DNA of 64,000 nt from Myotis daubentonii (Eukaryota > Chordata > Mammalia > Chiroptera > Vespertilionidae), in the NCBI RefSeq assembly GCF_963259705.1, contig NC_081847.1, forward strand, positions 85,806,485 through 85,870,484. The letters are read 5' to 3'. The position numbers were made by a program, and so were the translations under genes. The notes below the pieces were generated by a model, which made no database searches, was not told the origin of the DNA, and saw nothing but the letters and a program-made list of their open reading frames with translations. Of the stretch, positions 59,685-64,000 are shown piece after piece; positions within the stretch are counted from its first letter, which is position 1, and each line of letters begins with the position of its first letter.

Positions 59685-60186
59685 CTGCAGTATTCAGCAT
59701 GTCAAAGGGTAAAATTATAAAAGTAAGCATTTGGATTTATTTAGGGCATTATCATTAAAATGTAATTGGTGGAGTGAAATTAAAATTTCCATTAAAATCA
59801 AGGTGAGCGGGGAAGAAACAGATGACAAATCCAATAATGTGTTCAATATATAATAATTAAGATAATCTTAGAACAAATATTAATTTTTAGGGAGGGAAGT
59901 TTTCAAAATATTCACTGTGATGTGGAGAGAGTTTTGGCCTTTTTCCGTCCCCTCTCACTCCTCTCCAAGGACTGGTAAAACTGGGAACAGGCTGACCTGC
60001 CAGTTTTCCACTCGTCTGTCTATCGAAGGGCCAGGCCCCTACAGGGAAAGCATGCAATGGTCTCAGGTTGCTCGTGCCTAGGTGGGTAAGTTTGCCTCAT
60101 TCTGTCCAGTATTAACTAGACAGTTTCTTCCACAGATAAAGCAGCATTTTAAATAGATAAGCCACGTTTTAAATTTATACTGTGAG

Positions 60187-60436
60187 CCCTGGCTGGTGTG
60201 GCTCAGTTGGTTGGAGTGTCGTCCCATACACTGAAAAGCCACAGGTTTGATTCCTGGTTAGGGCACATACCCAGATTGCTGGTTCAATCATTAGTCCTTG
60301 ATCAGGCGCATACTGGGAGGCAACCGATCAATGCTTCTCTCTCACATCAATGTTTCTCTCTCTTCCTTTACCTCTCCCTCTCCCTCTCCCTCTCCCTCTC
60401 CCTCTCCCTCTCCCTCTCCCTTTCCCTCTCCCTCTC

Positions 60437-60495
<59 letters not shown>

Positions 60496-60532
60496 AAAAA
60501 CATATCCTTGGGTGAGGATTAAATTTTTTTTA
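60187..60532 (+). mobile_element. Ves-type SINE with expanded CT tract
   Basis: Full length. The TC-rich region has grown to about 120 bases (60371-60492) as (CTCTCC)n then (CT)n. Duplications AAATTTATACTGTGA and AAATTTATAGTGTGA. Confidence 0.95.
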
Positions 60533-60544
60533 AAATTTATAGTG

Positions 60545-61080
60545 TGATTTTTTATTGTGGTAAAAAACACATAATGTAAAATTTACCATCTTAACCATTT
60601 TTAAGTGTTAAGTATATTCACATTGTTGTAAAATAAATCTCTAGGACTTTTTTATCTTGCAAATCTGAAATTCTATACCCATCAGAAAATGAAAACTCAC
60701 CTTTTCCCCTTCCCCCCAGCCCCTGGTAACCACCATCCTATTTGCTGTCTCTATGAATTTGACTATTCTAGGTACTTCATATAAGTAGAATCACACAGTG
60801 TTTGTATTTTGCTGTCTGGCTTATTCCACTTACCATAATGACCTCAAGGTTCATCCATGCTGTAACAAGTGTCAGAATTTTAAGGCTGTGTAATATTCCA
60901 TTGTATACAGATTCCACATTTTGTTTATCTATTCACTTGCTAATGGACATTTGGATTATTTCTACCTCTTGGCTACTGTGACTAGTGCTGCTATGAACAT
61001 GGCCATGCAAATATCTCTTCAAGGTCCTGCTTTTAATTATTTTGGCTATATACTCAGAAGTGAAATTGCCAGATCATAGT
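60545..61080 (-). mobile_element. L1M 3' end
   Basis: TTACCATCTTAACCATTTTT, CTATGAATTTGACTATTCTA, CAAGGTTCATCCATGCTGTA and CAGAAGTGAAATTGCCAGAT are the reversed 3' UTR and end of an old L1M. Confidence 0.9.
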
Positions 61081-61084
61081 GTGG

Positions 61085-61440
61085 ACTAAGAAGGAGTTCT
61101 ATGGAAAGTAACCTCACAGGGTGATCTGGTCATAAATTCCTAACTGGGCAGGTCATGGTGGGTAGTCACGCACCAGGCATATACGTTAACACATCTTTGA
61201 AATAAGTGTAACCACTCAAAAAGCATATAATTTATTAACTATCTTGTGATCCTTGCTTTCTCCCACCCTTAGGTAATCTTCCTTCCCTTCCCTCCTTTAT
61301 TCCAAATGCATAAGAGAAACTGTGAAACTGCCGTTCCCCAGAGCATTTGAGATCTTGCTTCCTGGCAACTGTCATCAGTGTTGGCTCAAATAAACTCTGT
61401 ACACGCTCTCTACAGGTTTGGATATTCCTTACATCAATAT
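61085..61440 (+). mobile_element. Possible LTR
   Basis: Contains AATAAACTCTGTACAC followed by a T-rich end, as some ERVL-type LTRs do. No family assigned. Confidence 0.3.
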
Positions 61441-61705
61441 GACAGTTCTATTATTAATTTTTTGAGAAAATTTCATACTGTTATCCTTAGCAATTGCACC
61501 ATTTTACAATTGATTAGCCACATTTTTAATATCAGCTTTCATTAGATATAAAGATTATAGCATGTATCTGCTTCTGTGGCAGATTCTATTTTCAGTTTGT
61601 TTCATGGGGGGGCGGTCATCAAGTTATTTCATTGGGATATAGGATTGGTGCCTGTTTTAAAAAGGTTTTTTTCTAATTTATATTATTTTTTCAAGATGTT
61701 CATCT

Positions 61706-61967
61706 GCCCTAGCCAATGTGGCTCAGTAGCTAGAGCATCGGACTGCATACCAAAGAGTCTTGGGTTCGATTCCCAGGCAAGGGCACATATCTGGGTTGCG
61801 GGTTCATTCCTTGCCCCCAGTCGTGGTGAATGCAGGAAGCAACCAATCAATGTGTCTCTCTCACATCAGTGTCTCTCTCTCTCTCTCCTCCTCCCTCCCT
61901 TCTACTCTCTCTGAAAAGCAATGGGAAAAATATCCTCAGCTGAGGATTAACAAAAAACTAAATAAAG
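61706..61967 (+). mobile_element. Ves SINE
   Basis: Full length, AGCTGAGGATTAACAAAA tail. Short imperfect duplications AGATGTTCATCT and AGATGATCATTC. Confidence 0.92.
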
Positions 61968-62045
61968 ATGATCATTCAGTTCAATACCCAATTAGTATAA
62001 TCAGAATGTACACAATAGCAGTAGAATTTAATTTTACCAAGATGG

Positions 62046-62114
62046 TTGGTACTTATTTTAAGAGTCTCATGCTCTACTGACTGAGCTAGCCAGGCACCTT
62101 GGTACTTATTTTAA
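62046..62114 (-). mobile_element. Retroposed 5' half of tRNA-Lys, tailless
   Basis: Between perfect 16-bp direct repeats TTGGTACTTATTTTAA (62046-62061 and 62099-62114) lie 37 bases. On the minus strand they read GGT, then GCCTGGCTAGCTCAGTCAG, then TAGAGCATGAGACTC, running into TTAA of the duplication. This is the 5' half of tRNA-Lys(CUU) to the anticodon loop, with two to three differences from the usual mammalian gene. No A tail follows. The minus-strand duplication starts TTAAAA, the preferred L1 endonuclease site. It is not a functional tRNA gene, because the 3' half and box B are absent. Confidence 0.88.
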
Positions 62115-62159
62115 TATGAAATTCTGTAAAGTGATTTGAGCCTTTAGGACAAATATAAT

Positions 62160-62641
62160 AGTCATGCATCACTTCGACAGGGATACATGAGAAATGTGTC
62201 AGGTGATTTCGTTGTTGTGTGAACATTACAGAGTGCATTTGTACAAACCTAGGTGGGATAGCCTATTACACACCAAGGCTTCAAGCCTGGTGTTTGTGTA
62301 TCCGAACATACCCAAAGGTATAGTAGAAACAGAATAGGCCTGGCCAGTGTGGCTCAGTTGGTTGAATGTTGTCCCGTGCACTGAAAGGTCACTGGTTCGA
62401 TTACTGGTCAGGGCACCGAAACAAAAACACAGAATACAATACTTTTATCCTACTGGCAGCACAGTAGGTTTGTTTACTCCAGCATCGCCATAAACATGCG
62501 AGTAATGAGCTGTACTACAGCATTATTAGAGCTACGACAGCACTACGTGATAGGAATTGTTCAACTCAGTTGTAATCTCAGGGGACCTTCATCGTATATG
62601 CAGTCCATTGCTGGTAGAAACGCTACATAGCGCCTGACTGT
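62160..62641 (+). mobile_element. Old mammalian DNA transposon, interrupted
   Basis: Ends AGTCATGCATCACTTCGACA and ATAGCGCCTGACT are inverted-repeat-like, and the interior GGCAGCACAGTAGGTTTGTT is familiar from a common old transposon. The family is not named with confidence. A Ves head is inserted at 62337. Confidence 0.6.
62337..62424 (+). mobile_element. Head-only Ves-type SINE insertion
   Basis: About 80 bases of tRNA-like head through box B (GGTTCGATTACTGGTCAGGG), then a short A-rich piece. The centre and TC-rich tail are absent. Candidate duplications GAAACAGAATA (62326-62336) and AAACACAGAATA (62425-62436). Confidence 0.75.
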
Positions 62642-62758
62642 ACTGATGTAAAATAATGTCAGTAATGCAAGAATTATGGCACATGGTCCTCTATGCTAAA
62701 AAAATCTCCATTTTTTTAATTTAGATAGTAAGTGATAATAAAGAAAACAAAATCATAC

Positions 62759-62861
62759 CTTACAAACGTCTCCTTCTCTTCACGGTTAAGCTCTCTAAGA
62801 CCTTCCTGTATGTGCTCCTGTTCCAGCGCACGTTCTTCCAGCTCTCTCGCTTTCCGTTGCA
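62759..62861 (-). CDS. CFAP53: CFAP53 (CCDC11) penultimate coding exon
   Basis: The minus strand after a pyrimidine-rich acceptor (CTTCCGTAG) reads TG then QRKARELEERALEQEHIQ and EGLRELNREEKETFV, ending in a split AG codon. Human CFAP53 has QREAKEQEERAMEQKHIN followed by ESLKELNCEEKENFA, so the alignment is clear and gap-free. The exon is 103 bases, enters with two bases of a codon, and leaves with two. Joining to the next exon (59684) restores RR in frame, which fixes the donor as AAG|GTATGA at 62759/62758 rather than the GTAAGG five bases earlier. The segment is a highly charged alpha-helix typical of the TPH coiled coil. The preceding exons lie beyond 64000. Confidence 0.95.
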
Positions 62862-63439
62862 CTACGGAAGACAACAGCAATGCTTGCTAATTGACTTTTT
62901 TCACACAAGACTTGCTAATATCTTTCTGGACATTGATGGCATATTATTCTTAGGAAGGCAGAGCTTAGAACCACTGGGCTGGATCTTAGACCAACAAGGT
63001 GGAAATACTTATCTCCACTGAGGAAATAACAAGGTTTAGGTTCATATGTGCTGTGATCTACACAGATTTTCTTAATCATTTTTGGTTGAGACTCTATGCT
63101 CAGCCTTTTTCTAACCAGATTACCATAGAACTTTCTCTTCTTGAGGACAAATAGTTCTATTGCCATTAATGTTAATGAGAGCTTTTACTCATTACAAAAT
63201 AAATATTTTTTTAAAAGTCTTAGTATAAAAGTCTTTTAAAAATTAAACAAGGAAAATTGAAGCATTCCTATAGGAAAAATATGACAAAGAAAACAGAGTT
63301 CACAAAAGAATAAACACAACCAGGCAATACACATTTGAAATGTACATATCTTCCCGAAATCCACTTACAGAAATGTATCTGACACAATCATATATAAGCC
63401 AAAATAAACTATTTACAGAATTTTTAGGACAAATGTAAG

Positions 63440-63720
63440 ACATTCATCTGCCACTTAATCATGGTAACCTGCAATGCTAAAGTACTGGTAAGATTCAAAA
63501 CAATCTGAAGGTCCATTAGTTGTGTTTAGGTAAAATAAATTATGGTCCATTTTTATAATGGATTTCTAGGCAGCATTACAAATCTTGTAATTGAAGAAAA
63601 ATGACCTGGAAATGTTTATAATAAGTGGAAAATCCAGGCTATAAACAATATATACAACATGACCCTGATGTGTAGGGGGAAATTATATACATAGTAAAAA
63701 TACTGGAAGGAAATTGTGAA
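63440..63720 (+). mobile_element. L1M fragment
   Basis: CTGAAGGTCCATTAGTTGTG, AAATTATGGTCCATTTTTAT and AACATGACCCTGATGTG fit the L1 3' order. Confidence 0.65.
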
Positions 63721-63894
63721 TAGTAGCTATTCCCGGGTTGATGGAATGATAGCTGACTTTGTATCCTTCTTTATAAATGGTCCCAAATGCTCACATTCTT
63801 TGTTTTCTCAGTCTGTTCTGAATCAATTATCATGGATGAATACAGAATCTTTTTCATTCATAAGCTTTCTTCAAATACTGACTTAATAATTTTT

Positions 63895-64000
63895 TTATTT
63901 TTTTATTTTTTTTTAAAATTAAATCTTTATTGTTCAGATTATTACATTTGTTCCTTTTTTCCCCCCCCATAACTCCCCTCCTCCCAGTTCCCGCCCCACC
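63895..64000 (-). mobile_element. LINE 3' end cut by window edge
   Basis: T-rich tail then TTAAATCTTTATTGTTCAGA and a C-rich stretch, the reversed 3' end of a bat LINE-1; similar to 38155-38300. Confidence 0.6.

Larger units (their letters stand above)
59685..62758 (-). other. CFAP53: CFAP53 last intron
   Basis: About 3.1 kb between the two CFAP53 exons. It holds an L1M 3' end, a possible LTR, two full-length Ves SINEs, a tRNA-Lys half insertion, an old DNA transposon with a head-only Ves insertion, and little unique sequence. No further exon was seen. Confidence 0.9.
62862..64000 (-). other. CFAP53: CFAP53 upstream intron (partial)
   Basis: Intron sequence upstream of the penultimate exon, AT-rich. 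It includes an L1M-like stretch around 63440-63720 and the 3' end of a minus-oriented LINE at the window edge. No coding exon of CFAP53 was found in it. Confidence 0.8.

Noticed and set aside
248..62424. tRNA-like sequences at the heads of Ves SINEs
   Set aside because: They have box A and B words but are followed by SINE bodies and tails and lack the tRNA 3' half, so they are not tRNA genes.
62862..64000. An additional CFAP53 exon
   Set aside because: The minus-strand frames here do not resemble the charged coiled coil that precedes the penultimate exon in human CFAP53.

Overview
The window is a mammalian chromosome segment, and its repeats point to a vesper bat (family Vespertilionidae). 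About 27 Ves SINEs or SINE fragments (tRNA-derived, many with target-site duplications) lie on both strands. There are also two HeliBat-type Helitrons, several short hAT elements with 8-bp duplications, a piggyBac-type MITE between TTAA sites and a SPIN-like hAT element. This mix is the known signature of vesper bat genomes. No bacterial, viral or CRISPR locus was seen.

Two protein genes are recognisable, both transcribed from the minus strand (right to left). Positions 1-48331 are intron 1 of MYO5B, whose first coding exon (MSLSELYSQ, 48332-48358) sits in a large CpG island (about 47080-49330) that holds the TATA-less promoter and GC-rich 5' leader. About 11 kb of repeat-rich intergenic DNA follows. 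CFAP53 (CCDC11) then enters from the right: its last coding exon is 59456-59684 and its penultimate exon is 62759-62861, while the rest of the gene lies beyond 64000. The order MYO5B-CFAP53 in the same orientation matches human 18q21.1, so each call supports the other.

MYO5B encodes the recycling-endosome motor myosin Vb. CFAP53 encodes a ciliary and centriolar coiled-coil protein needed for left-right patterning. They are neighbours but not a functional unit. The rest of the window is intronic or intergenic sequence built from layers of transposons: old MIR, L2, L1M, MER5 and Tigger copies, into which younger bat-specific hAT, Helitron, piggyBac and Ves copies have inserted.

The most notable observations are: a 5' half of tRNA-Lys inserted without a tail between perfect 16-bp duplications in the last CFAP53 intron; a HeliBat carrying two tandem CTCF-like core motifs inside MYO5B intron 1; a 175-bp inverted repeat pair about 0.94 kb apart; a short upstream ORF overlapping a YY1-like motif in the MYO5B leader; and two competing 5' splice sites at the CFAP53 penultimate exon. 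Most repeat boundaries are read by eye and are approximate to a few bases unless a target-site duplication fixes them.
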